DNA of 36,617 bases. Source: Nocardiopsis prasina DSM 43845. GTDB lineage: Bacteria > Actinomycetota > Actinomycetes > Streptosporangiales > Streptosporangiaceae. Numbering within the stretch: position 1 is the stretch's first letter; every line of letters starts with the position of its first letter. The translations under genes and the position numbers were made by a program. The DNA is taken from NCBI RefSeq assembly GCF_000341265.1, contig NZ_ANAE01000082.1, positions 1-36,617 of the forward strand, given 5' to 3'. The notes under the pieces were generated by a model. The model was not told the origin of the DNA. It searched no databases and saw only the letters and a list, made by a program, of their open reading frames with translations. Positions 17,032 to 24,843 of this stretch are shown here, piece by piece.

Positions 17032-17353
17032 CGAAATCTGCGCACATCCTCCGGACATCACGGGATGTGGGGACGACGGCCAGCAGACCTCTCCAGGCAC
17101 TCACGTCACCGTGTCATCGCGGGCAACACGTCGTATTGGCGCGTAAACCCCGCTCTGCCCCCTGCCGTCATCAATGTGAAGTTCCCGCACGAACCGTGCA
17201 TGAACACCTGAAGAACGTCAGCACACCATCCGCGAAACCCTTCACCCCATCGGGGCGTCACGGTCATCCGCGTCTCGGCCTGACGTGCCACCACCGCACG
17301 TTGTTCCCCCAAGGTCGGGCACAGAGTTTCCACGAGTTCCACGGGAGACGAAC

Positions 17354-18817
17354 TTGCCTGATATCACCACCCCGCGTCCCATCCCCGCCCCGGCCACCCG
17401 CACCGTGGCGGTCGTCCTGGCGGGCGGAAGCGGCCAACGCATCGGCCTCGCCACACCCAAACAGCTCCTCAAGATCGCCGGGAAGACGATCCTGGAGCAC
17501 ACGCTCACCATCTTCGAGAGAGCCGAGCGGGTGGACGAGGTCATCGTCATGATGAACCCCGGATTCGTCACCGACGCCCAGAACATCGTCGACCGGGCCG
17601 GACTGACCAAGGTCTCCCAGGTGATCCCCGGCGGGACCTCGCGCAACGCCACCACGCAGCTGGCCCTGGACGCGCTGGCCCACCTGCCCGCGCCCACCAC
17701 CAACGTCCTCTTCCACGACGCGGTGCGGCCGATGCTCTCCCAGCGCATCATCGAGGACTGCGTCACCGCGTTGGAGACCCACGAGGCCGTGGACGTGGCC
17801 ATCCCGTCCTCGGACACCATCATCGAGGTCGACGACGAGCTGATCACCGACGTCCCCACCCGGTCGCGGCTGCGCCGTGGACAGACCCCGCAGGCCTTCC
17901 GCCTCTCCACCATCCGCGACGCCTACACGCGCGCGTGGGAGGACCCCGGCTTCGAGGCCACCGACGACTGCTCCGTCGTGCTGCGCTACTCCCCCGACGT
18001 GCCCATCCACGTGGTCGCCGGTGAAGAGCAGAACATGAAGGTCACCCAGCCGGTCGACATCTTCATCGCGGACAAGCTCTTCCAGCTCGCCACCTCGGCC
18101 ACCCCGGAGCTGTCCGAGGAGGACTACGAGCGCGAGCTGTCCGGCAGGACCGTCGTGGTCTTCGGCGGCAGCTACGGCATCGGCGCCGGAGTCGCGGACC
18201 TGGCCGAGAAGCACGGCGCGCGCGTCTTCCGCTACTCCCGCAGCGCCACCCGCACCAACGTCGCCAACCCCGACGACGTGGCCGGGGCCCTGGAGCAGGC
18301 GTACACCGCCACCGGTCGGGTGGACTTCGTGGTCAACACCGCCGGAGTCCTGCGCATCGGCCGCCTGGACCAGACCGACCCGGCCGAGATCGAGGACACC
18401 CTCCGGGTCAACTACCTGGCTCCGGTGAACATCGCCCGCTCGTCCTTCCCGTACCTGGCCCGGACCGGCGGGCAGCTGCTGCTGTACACGTCCAGCTCCT
18501 ACACCCGGGGCCGCGCCGAGTACAGCCTGTACTCCTCCACCAAGGCCGCCACGGTCAACCTCACCCAGGCGCTGGCCGACGAGTGGTCCGCCGACGGGGT
18601 GCGGATCAACTGCATCAACCCCGAGCGCACCCAGACACCCATGCGCACCAGGGCCTTCGGTGACGAGCCCGCGGGCAGCCTGCTCAGCTCCGACCAGGTC
18701 GCCCGCACCTCCGTCGACGTCCTCCTCTCCGACCTCACCGGCCACGTCGTCGACGTGCGCCGCGAGAGCCCCGCCCCGGCCGGCGCCCGTGAGAAGGAAC
18801 GGGAAGGGGTCAAGTGA
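17354..18817 (+). CDS. Bifunctional ribitol-5-phosphate cytidylyltransferase / ribulose-5-phosphate reductase (CDP-ribitol synthase)
   Basis: 487 residues from TTG 17354, chosen because GGGAG lies six bases upstream; a GTG at 17285 has no ribosome site. Residues 1-245 are an IspD/TarI-type cytidylyltransferase with LAGGSGQR (22-29), PKQ (35-37) and a DAVRP motif. Residues about 260-470 are a short-chain dehydrogenase with a GGSYGIG nucleotide loop near 270 and the catalytic Y393-x3-K397. The fusion resembles the Haemophilus Bcs1/Acs1 enzymes, which reduce ribulose-5-phosphate and activate ribitol-5-phosphate with CTP. The product CDP-ribitol would feed the polymerase encoded next. An MEP-pathway IspD role is unlikely because of the SDR fusion and the neighbour. 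Confidence 0.88.
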   Translation: MPDITTPRPIPAPATRTVAVVLAGGSGQRIGLATPKQLLKIAGKTILEHTLTIFERAERVDEVIVMMNPGFVTDAQNIVDRAGLTKVSQVIPGGTSRNATTQLALDALAHLPAPTTNVLFHDAVRPMLSQRIIEDCVTALETHEAVDVAIPSSDTIIEVDDELITDVPTRSRLRRGQTPQAFRLSTIRDAYTRAWEDPGFEATDDCSVVLRYSPDVPIHVVAGEEQNMKVTQPVDIFIADKLFQLATSATPELSEEDYERELSGRTVVVFGGSYGIGAGVADLAEKHGARVFRYSRSATRTNVANPDDVAGALEQAYTATGRVDFVVNTAGVLRIGRLDQTDPAEIEDTLRVNYLAPVNIARSSFPYLARTGGQLLLYTSSSYTRGRAEYSLYSSTKAATVNLTQALADEWSADGVRINCINPERTQTPMRTRAFGDEPAGSLLSSDQVARTSVDVLLSDLTGHVVDVRRESPAPAGAREKEREGVK

Positions 18818-20829
18818 AGAACTACCTCGCCAGACTCGGCCTGGACCGCACCGCTCTCGCGGTGCTCGGGATCATGGGTCTGACCTTCCTCCTCCAGGCG
18901 GTCGAGGTCGTCATGGCCCAGGTGTGGCTGTTCGGCGCATTGGCGCTGGTCCTGTACGTCACCGAGTGGCTCGTCTCACAGCGCGTCACCGTGCTCAGCA
19001 AGGTCCTGAGCCGCATCCGGGTCGGCCTCACCGTGCGCACGCTGGCCCGCCAGGCGCTGGTTCTGGCGCTCTACGTCTCGTTGGACGCGGTCGGCACCGC
19101 CGCCTACTGGTGGACCGCCGGGACCGTGGCCGCGTTCTTCGTCCTCACCCTCGCCTATGACCTGCTCCGCCACCAGGTGTTCCGCCGGGCGAAGCTGCCG
19201 GTGAAGACCCGCAACCTGGACCTGTCCGGACTCAGCCTTCCGGAGGTCCCCGGCCTGCTGCGCGCGGTGCCCATGAGCAGGCTGCTGCTGGCCGACCTCC
19301 CCCTGGTCCTGGGCTCCGTCGGCTACCTGGCGGGCGGCCCCGCCGTCCTGGCCCAGGCAGGCGCGGCCCTCACGGTCCTGCTGGCGCTGGGCGCGGTCCT
19401 GTTCGCCGCCCCCGCCTTCCTGGCCCACATGCGGATGCCCTCCAACGAGGAGGTCATCGAGGGGCTCAACCAGGCCCTGCGCGAGGTGCGGCCCGAGGTG
19501 GTCCTGTACTTCACCTTCGGTGTGGGCGAGCAGAACGCCGTCTACCAGGCCAACATGTGGCTGGACGCCCTGGAGAAGGGCGACCGGCGCGCGCTGGTGA
19601 TCTTCCGCGAGCGCGGCAACCTTCCGCACCTGGAGCCCACTTCGCTGCCGGTGGTGTGCGTGCCACGCGCCGACGACCTGGCCGCGCTGGACCTCTCGGC
19701 GGTGCGGGTGGCCCTGTACCCGGGCAACACCGGCAAGAACATCCACCTGATCCAGCGCGCCGAGATCAAACACGTGTTCGTCGGCCACGGCGACAGCGAC
19801 AAGCTGCCCAGCAGCAACCGCGTGAGCCGGATCTTCGACGAGATCTGGGTGGCGGGGCGCGGCGGCCGCGACCGCTACGAGCGGGTCCGGCACGCCATCG
19901 ACGACCGTGACGTGGTCGAGGTGGGCCGTCCGCAGCTGGTGGAGGTGAAGGGTCACCGTCCGCCCGAGCAGCGCGCGGTGCCGACCGTCATCTACGCGCC
20001 CACCTGGGAGGGTGTGGACGACAACAACTACCTCACCTCGGCGGACACCGCCGGACTGGAGCTGGTGGAGCGGCTGGTCCGGGGGCCGGAACCGGTCCGG
20101 GTGATCTACAAACCGCACCCGCTGCTGGGGCGGCGCTCCCCCGCCGCCGGGGCGGCGCACCGGCGGATCATCGAGCTGATCGGCGAGGCCAACGGCCGCC
20201 TGGAACCGGTGACGCCCGAGGCCGTCCGCGAACTCGCCGAACTGCGGGAGCGGATCGACGCCTTCCGGGAGAACGCCTCGGAACGGCCCCTGACCCACGA
20301 GGACCTGGTCGGTTACCGGGAGCTGCTGGACCGGTGGCACGCCCTGTACTGGACCTCGTCCGGTCCGCTGCGCCACCACGTGGTCACCGACACCCTGCCG
20401 TCGCTGTTCTCGTGCTTCAACGAGTCCGACGTGATGGTCAGCGACATCTCCAGCGTGGTCGCGGACTTCGTGGCCAGTGGGAAGCCGTACGCGATCGTGG
20501 ACATGCAGGGGACCGACGACGACGAGTTCCGCCGCCAGTTCCCGTCCGCGGGCGCGGGCTACGTGCTGCGCCCCGGGCTGGCCGGATTGGAGACCGTCCT
20601 GGCCGCCGCCCGCGAGCCGGAGGGCGACGCGCTGGCTGATCGCCGGGCGGTGCTCAAGCACTATCTGCTGGGCCCGGACGAGCCCGACTCACTGACCCGG
20701 TTCAACACGGCGGTGAACAACCTGTACGAGCGGGCGCTGTCGGACTTCCCGCTCGGCGTGACCGCCGAGCCGATCCCGGCCGACCCGTTTCGGGGCCCGA
20801 CCGGTACCCCGGTGCCCGTCGGCGACTGA
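18814..20829 (+). CDS. CDP-glycerol/ribitol phosphotransferase, teichoic-acid-type polymerase
   Basis: 671 residues. GTG 18814 overlaps the previous stop (GTGA), so the two genes are translationally coupled. Residues 1-215 carry five or six membrane segments, which is unusual because classical TagF/TarL enzymes are peripheral. Residues about 230-640 are the phosphotransferase domain with the family motifs HGDSDK (325-330), PTWEG (396-400), KPHP (433-436) and SDISS (543-547). It should transfer polyol-phosphate units from the CDP-polyol to a growing lipid-linked polymer at the inner membrane face. Ribitol is favoured by the upstream fusion enzyme. Whether it polymerises or primes is not determined. 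Confidence 0.88.
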   Translation: MKNYLARLGLDRTALAVLGIMGLTFLLQAVEVVMAQVWLFGALALVLYVTEWLVSQRVTVLSKVLSRIRVGLTVRTLARQALVLALYVSLDAVGTAAYWWTAGTVAAFFVLTLAYDLLRHQVFRRAKLPVKTRNLDLSGLSLPEVPGLLRAVPMSRLLLADLPLVLGSVGYLAGGPAVLAQAGAALTVLLALGAVLFAAPAFLAHMRMPSNEEVIEGLNQALREVRPEVVLYFTFGVGEQNAVYQANMWLDALEKGDRRALVIFRERGNLPHLEPTSLPVVCVPRADDLAALDLSAVRVALYPGNTGKNIHLIQRAEIKHVFVGHGDSDKLPSSNRVSRIFDEIWVAGRGGRDRYERVRHAIDDRDVVEVGRPQLVEVKGHRPPEQRAVPTVIYAPTWEGVDDNNYLTSADTAGLELVERLVRGPEPVRVIYKPHPLLGRRSPAAGAAHRRIIELIGEANGRLEPVTPEAVRELAELRERIDAFRENASERPLTHEDLVGYRELLDRWHALYWTSSGPLRHHVVTDTLPSLFSCFNESDVMVSDISSVVADFVASGKPYAIVDMQGTDDDEFRRQFPSAGAGYVLRPGLAGLETVLAAAREPEGDALADRRAVLKHYLLGPDEPDSLTRFNTAVNNLYERALSDFPLGVTAEPIPADPFRGPTGTPVPVGD

Positions 20830-20864
20830 CCGCCACCGGACCGGAGACGGCCGAGGACACGAGT

Positions 20865-20891
20865 GGGCCCGCGCGATGCACGCGCGGGCCC
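20865..20891. terminator. Perfect 11-bp hairpin between convergent genes
   Basis: GGGCCCGCGCG pairs with CGCGCGGGCCC around ATGCA, 35 bases after the polymerase stop, followed by TTCGCTCTT. It can serve both the teichoic genes and the convergent XRE gene. Confidence 0.85.
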
Positions 20892-20963
20892 TTCGCTCTT
20901 CCCACGTGCGGAAGTGGGGGCGTTTCCAGGTTCGGTGGAGGGGCCGGCGTGCCGGGGGGCGGG

Positions 20964-21428
20964 TCAGCCGCCCAACTGGATCCGGGCCATCCGCATGATC
21001 TTGCCCAGCTCACGCTCGACCTGCTCACGGGGGCGCCCGTCCCGGACCACCAGCCGGGCGGTGAAGGGGTTGCCGTCGATCATGCGGGTGAGTTCGTAAC
21101 ACACGGCCTCGCCCTCAAGGCTCCAGGAGAGCCCGTCGTCCGCGCCCGTCTCCACGAAGTCGGGCCCCTCGGAGTCCGCGACAGTGGGTTCGTCGCCGGA
21201 GAGGGCCGCGCGGACCGAACCGTGCGTCCAGCCCAGCGCGGACTCCAACCGGTGCACGGTGAGTTCGCGCGGGGCACTCCGGCCGCTCCGGATATCGCGG
21301 AGCGCCTGCTCGGAAAGACCGGCGCGCGCGGCCAGCTCACCCCATCCCAGTCCCAGCGCGAGGCGGCGTTCGGACATGGCCCGGTCGAGGGCGTCGGGTG
21401 AACCACCGGGAGATCTGTCCTTGGGCAT
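20964..21428 (-). CDS. XRE-family helix-turn-helix regulator
   Basis: 154 residues. Residues 14-66 form a Cro/CI-type HTH (GWGELAARAGLSEQALRDIRSG as helices 2-3). The C-terminal part (about 90-150) is a small mixed domain ending in basic and hydrophobic residues, not a known peptidase, so there is no sign of LexA/CI-type self-cleavage. It is transcribed divergently from the zinc-ribbon HTH gene at 21611 across a 180-base region with TTGCAA-type repeats, a likely shared operator. It lies beside the tail cluster and may control it, but no direct evidence is present. Confidence 0.8.
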   Translation of the reverse strand: MPKDRSPGGSPDALDRAMSERRLALGLGWGELAARAGLSEQALRDIRSGRSAPRELTVHRLESALGWTHGSVRAALSGDEPTVADSEGPDFVETGADDGLSWSLEGEAVCYELTRMIDGNPFTARLVVRDGRPREQVERELGKIMRMARIQLGG

Positions 21429-21551
21429 GGCCCCAACCTTAGGTCAGCGTCGTAGCGATCCGGGAGGGTCCGGTGTCACCTCCCGGGGCGGCACCGGCCG
21501 GGACCCGCCGCGAACAGGCTCCCGTCATGTTCGCAGGGAACCGGTTCATCC

Positions 21552-21580
21552 TTGCAACTTGGCAATACTTTGCATAAATT
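21552..21580 (+). promoter_or_regulatory. Promoter and putative operator of the HTH pair
   Basis: TTGCAA (21552-21557), a 17-base spacer and TAAATT (21575-21580) make a good promoter for the gene at 21611. Overlapping repeats TTGCAA, TTGGCAA and TTTGCA within 21552-21574 look like an operator for one of the two divergent HTH proteins. The site is strikingly AT-rich in high-GC surroundings. Confidence 0.5.
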
Positions 21581-21610
21581 GGGTCTACTTTCCCCCATGA
21601 CGGAGAACCC

Positions 21611-22405
21611 ATGCATCGCTTCTGCACCACCGTCACCTGCACCCTCCCCCTCGACGGCGACGACTCCGTCTGCCCCCAGTGCGTGCGGCGACTGTCCCGG
21701 GCCCTGGACAAGGTCGTCGGGGGCCTGCCCCGGGACCTGGATCAGGCACTGGCCCGACAGCGGCGCACCGGACCGGGAAACCTCGGCCGTAGGAGCACCG
21801 AGACGCCCCTGGCCTTCGACCCCGCGATCACCGAGGCCTCCTCCGTCCTGCACGGCACCCTGTCGGCCTGGTGCAGGACCATCCGGGAACCGGGGACACC
21901 GGGACCCACTGGAAACGATTCATCAGCCCTGGCGTCCTGGCTCGCCCGCAACACTGGCGCACTGCGCCGGAACGCACGCGGAACGGAGTGCGTCGACGAG
22001 GTCTGCGCGGCGGTGGAACAGGCCGAGCGCGCCGTCGACCTGCCCTCGGACAGGGTCATAGCCGGACTGTGCCCCGACTGCGCGACACCCTGCTACGCCG
22101 GGACCGGGGCGACCAGCACCCGCTGCCCCGACTGCGGGGCACCGGTGTCGGTCGGCGAGGGGCGGCGGCGCATGCTCCTCGCCGCCGGGGATCACCTGGT
22201 GACCGCCGCCGACGCCGCACGGGCCCTCCAGGTCCTGGGGCACCGGGTCACCCCGGCCTCCGTACGCGGCCACGCCCGGCGCGGCCGACTGAGGTCCCAG
22301 GGCACCGGCAGTGCCGGGCGCCCCCTCTACTGCCTGGGCGACGTCGTGGACGTCTACCTGTCGAGGAAGTGTCCCGGCGACCGGCCCGTCAGGCGCCATC
22401 CCTGA
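21611..22405 (+). CDS. Zinc-ribbon and MerR-like HTH protein of actinophage type
   Basis: 264 residues from ATG 21611 with GGAG five bases upstream. Cysteines at 5, 10, 21 and 24 and two CxxC pairs (154-157, 172-175) suggest two zinc-binding knuckles. Residues 196-245 (LVTAADAARALQVLG, then VRGHARRGRLRSQG, then GRPLYCLGDVVDVYL) are a MerR/excisionase-like winged HTH. Proteins of this design are common small regulators in actinobacterial phages and their remnants. It is divergent from the XRE gene and ends 17 bases inside the convergent 22389-22601 gene. The exact role is not known. Confidence 0.75.
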   Translation: MHRFCTTVTCTLPLDGDDSVCPQCVRRLSRALDKVVGGLPRDLDQALARQRRTGPGNLGRRSTETPLAFDPAITEASSVLHGTLSAWCRTIREPGTPGPTGNDSSALASWLARNTGALRRNARGTECVDEVCAAVEQAERAVDLPSDRVIAGLCPDCATPCYAGTGATSTRCPDCGAPVSVGEGRRRMLLAAGDHLVTAADAARALQVLGHRVTPASVRGHARRGRLRSQGTGSAGRPLYCLGDVVDVYLSRKCPGDRPVRRHP

Positions 22406-22601
22406 GCCAGGACTCCAACAGACGGAGCTCGCCGGGCTCCAGGAGCAGGGCCGCGTCCCGGAGCACCTCCTTCACGGGAAGGTCCGCCCGCACCAGGGCC
22501 ACACTGTGCACACCTGAGCGCACCACCGCGATCGGACTGGCCGTCATGTGCGCGTAGCAGGCTCGCAGGCCCACCGAAGCGCCGATTTCCACTCCCGCCA
22601 T
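22389..22601 (-). CDS. Small hypothetical protein
   Basis: 70 residues from ATG 22601, with AGGGGA seven bases upstream. The C-terminal half (LVRADLPVKEVLRDAALLL, then EPGELRLLESWL) is helical and reads like a genuine small protein, while longer in-frame extensions to 22892 look like noise. It lies after the tail-operon terminator and overlaps the end of the 21611-22405 gene on the other strand. I do not recognise a family. A shorter start at 22547 is possible. Confidence 0.5.
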   Translation of the reverse strand: MAGVEIGASVGLRACYAHMTASPIAVVRSGVHSVALVRADLPVKEVLRDAALLLEPGELRLLESWLRDGA

Positions 22602-22819
22602 CAGACGTTCCCCTGCCTCCACGAAGACCGTGCACCTCAGCCGAACACCCTGTGTCGGAAAGCGCAAGAGAGGTGCCCGGGTTCCTCCCGCGTGCCACCA
22701 CCAGGGAGTCCCTGGGAAGGCGACGGCCTGTACGTTTCCCGTCCGCACCCACTTGGCCACTTTCGGTCGCGAGAACCCGGACGGAGCTCCCTGTCGCGAC
22801 GGTCCCCGGAACGAGCGGG

Positions 22820-22851
22820 CGGGGCGGGGCCCCCGAAGGCGCCCCGCCCCG
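22820..22851 (-). terminator. Terminator of the tail operon
   Basis: An 11-bp perfect stem (CGGGGCGGGGC with GCCCCGCCCCG) around a 10-base loop, 38 bases downstream of the last tail gene on the minus strand. Confidence 0.75.
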
Positions 22852-22888
22852 ATCCACACAGCGTCCACCGAGCTCGGCACCCTGCCCG

Positions 22889-23595
22889 TCACCGGTGGCG
22901 TCGGCGCTCAAGCTCCGCTCTCCGCTTCTCGGCCCGCTGCTGTGCTTCGGCCAGCCGGGCGAGCTTCTCCTCCTGCACCCTGCGCACCCGGGGGTCGGCC
23001 GGGTGCGGCTGGCCGGTGGTGGCGTGCACCAGGTCGGCCTGGAGGTAGTGGGAGAGCGTCCACCCGTCACCGCCCACGGCAGTGACGGTGGCCGAGTCCG
23101 CGGGCAGGTGCCGCATCAGGACGGCCAGCCGGCGCGGGGTGAGTCCCCCGCGCCAGAGGTCGCCGAGGTCGATCCCGTAGTACCGGGCCAGATCCGCCTC
23201 CACCGCGTCAGGGGCCTCCCTGAGCAGGCGGAGGAGGCGGGCTATTCCCCCGGGCTCTGGAACCCGTAGGCGGCGGCGATCTGTTCGGCGAGCACGTTGA
23301 GATCGGCCAGGGTCGCCCCCGTGTCCTTGAGCCTCTGCCACTGTTCCGCTCCCAGCAGGCTCCGGACGGCGGCGACGATCTTCCCCTCCTCGAACCCCTC
23401 CAGTGCGGCCAGCGGCCACTGGTCCGAGGTGGCGGGCAGCAGGTACTCGACCCCGCCCAGCGTCAGCCGCTTGGGCTCGGGGGCGGCCGTGGCCTCGTCC
23501 CTCACGGCGCGGGCCGCCGGGGAGGTGGCCGGTGTCCGGGGCAGGGTCGGGGAGGCCTGGGCGGCCGGGGCCCGTACGACGGTGTTCTCGGTCAT
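22889..23595 (-). CDS. Tail assembly chaperone GT-type fusion (by -1 frameshift)
   Basis: This product is made by reading the G frame from ATG 23595 to the slippery site at 23254-23248 and then shifting back one base. The join reads QSPG then GIARLLRLL and gives about 235 residues. The T part (119 residues, 23248 to 22889) has VEADLARYYGIDLGDLWRGG, a conserved LTPRRLAVLMRHLP helix and a long charged C-terminal helix. These are standard features of siphophage T-type extensions. The extension has no start codon with a ribosome site of its own. In phages the G and GT proteins coat the tape measure during tail assembly and are absent from the finished tail. Confidence 0.82.
23242..23595 (-). CDS. 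Tail assembly chaperone, G-type
   Basis: 117 residues from ATG 23595 (GAGGGA upstream) to TAG 23242. The N-terminal 45 residues are Ala/Pro/Thr-rich. The rest (LTLGGVEYLLPATSDQWP, ALEGFEEGKIVAAVRSLLG) matches the compact helical chaperone domain of mycobacteriophage and Streptomyces-phage G proteins. It is the unshifted product. The tube gene is directly upstream, as in phages, but the tape measure gene is not downstream as would be usual. Confidence 0.82.
   Translation of the reverse strand: MTENTVVRAPAAQASPTLPRTPATSPAARAVRDEATAAPEPKRLTLGGVEYLLPATSDQWPLAALEGFEEGKIVAAVRSLLGAEQWQRLKDTGATLADLNVLAEQIAAAYGFQSPGE
23248..23254 (-). promoter_or_regulatory. Programmed -1 ribosomal frameshift site
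   Basis: The minus-strand heptamer C CCG GGG fits the X XXY YYZ rule exactly (codons CCG and GGG slip to CCC and GGG). It lies one sense codon before the TAG of the G frame and opens into the long T frame. GC-rich sequence after it could form a stimulating structure. Confidence 0.78.
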
Positions 23596-23696
23596 GGCGC
23601 GGTTCCCTCTCGACTGATGGTGTTCGGACTACCCGCGCGGTTGTCGGTGGAGCCGGGCCGGTGAACCGCGCGAACCCCGACCCGGCCGGTCTGGTG

Positions 23697-24335
23697 TCAG
23701 AGGGAGCCCAGGCCCTCCCCTCCGCCTCCCCCGTTGTCGTCTCCACCGTCGTCGCCACCGCCACCGTTGTCGTCCTCGGGGCGAGCCGGTCCCTTGTAGG
23801 TGTAGAAGAGGGTGGCCTTGTCGTTCACGGGGTCGGTGGGGTAGATCGCCACGGTGATCTCGCGCTTGGCGATCTCGGTGGCGTTCTCGGTGGACTCCCC
23901 TCGCTCGGCCACCTGCGCGTAGTTGGCCGAGACCGTGCGCTTGAGGACGTCGCCGGTGCGGGTCTCGAAGGCGATCATGAACTTCGCCTGGAGGTCGGGG
24001 ACGTTGATGTCGCCCTCGAAGGCTCCCCGCTCGCCGAACTCCACGTCGTGGCCGGGGAACATGACGTCGTAGACGGCCTTGTTGTCCTCGAAGGGCAGGA
24101 ACTTACGGGTCACCTTGAAGTTGTTGTGGGTGGAAGCGACCAGGATCCCGCCCCAGGCGTAGAGGTCCTCGCTCTCGACCTCGAACGTCTCGGTGAAGCC
24201 CTCCTCCCCGTCGAGCAGGCCGACCTGCTCCCAGGAGGCGTTGAACGGGCGGCCCTCACGCGGGATCTCGCTGCCCAGCGGGGCGATGTAGACATCCGCG
24301 TAAGCCCAGACGCTGGCGTTGTCGGTACTTGCCAT
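23697..24335 (-). CDS. Major tail (tube) protein
   Basis: 212 residues from ATG 24335 (GGGAG upstream). It has the arrangement of siphophage tube proteins in actinophages: DNASVWAYADVYIAPLG opening, GFTETFEVESEDLYAWGG, STHNNFKVTRKFLPFEDN, and KREITVAIYPTDPVND near the end of the beta domain. The last 25 residues are an Asp/Gly-rich tail, probably exposed. Hexamer rings of this protein would form the tube that surrounds the tape measure. It sits between the tail-terminator and chaperone genes. No sheath gene is present, so the tail would be non-contractile. Confidence 0.85.
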   Translation of the reverse strand: MASTDNASVWAYADVYIAPLGSEIPREGRPFNASWEQVGLLDGEEGFTETFEVESEDLYAWGGILVASTHNNFKVTRKFLPFEDNKAVYDVMFPGHDVEFGERGAFEGDINVPDLQAKFMIAFETRTGDVLKRTVSANYAQVAERGESTENATEIAKREITVAIYPTDPVNDKATLFYTYKGPARPEDDNGGGGDDGGDDNGGGGGEGLGSL

Positions 24336-24392
24336 CGGGAATGGCTCCCTTCTCCGGTGATCGTGTGTGTCGGATCCCGCCGGGGCGGGTCG

Positions 24393-24803
24393 TCAGGGCC
24401 GTGCGGCCCGGCGCTGGGTGACCAGCACCGTGAAGGAGGCTCGGTGGTCGGCCAGGTCGCCCTCGTCGTCCACGACGACGCCGTCGACCGGGCGCACGGA
24501 GACCACTTCGGCGTCCCCGGGGTGTTCCAGCAGAGCCGCGTGGGCCAGGCGGGCCAGTTCCTTGACGTCGTCGCGGGCGTCGGCCCAGGACGTCACGCGG
24601 ACGGCCGCCCGCTGGGTGAAGGACGGTTCGGACTCCGCCGACTCGCAGTGCACTGTCAGTGCGGGGTCCTCACCCGGCTCCCAGTCAGGTGCGGAGACCG
24701 CCGTGACCGGTGTCCCGGACCACCGGTCCGGGAAGTCGGGCAACCGTGCGCGCAGGTGGTCCACGACCAGGTCCTCTGCGTCCGCGAAGAGCGGGACGAT
24801 CAT
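24393..24803 (-). CDS. Tail terminator-like protein
   Basis: 136 residues from ATG 24803, with CAGGAG nine bases upstream. The start IVPLFADAEDLVVDHLRARLP and the central AAVRVTSWADARDDVKELARLAHAALLEHPG read as the tail-terminator/completion family of actinobacterial siphophages, a small alpha-beta ring protein capping the tail at the head end. In a tail without a head this cap would finish the particle. It comes right before the tube gene, the usual phage order, and 40 bases after the spike gene, which is not usual. Confidence 0.72.
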   Translation of the reverse strand: MIVPLFADAEDLVVDHLRARLPDFPDRWSGTPVTAVSAPDWEPGEDPALTVHCESAESEPSFTQRAAVRVTSWADARDDVKELARLAHAALLEHPGDAEVVSVRPVDGVVVDDEGDLADHRASFTVLVTQRRAARP

Positions 24804-24843
24804 GTTCGTCGTCTCCTGTCCAGTGGGGTTGCGGTGGCCGGGA

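Noticed and set aside
17354..18817. IspD of the MEP isoprenoid pathway
   Set aside because: The cytidylyltransferase is fused to an SDR reductase and coupled to a CDP-polyol phosphotransferase gene, which points to CDP-ribitol.
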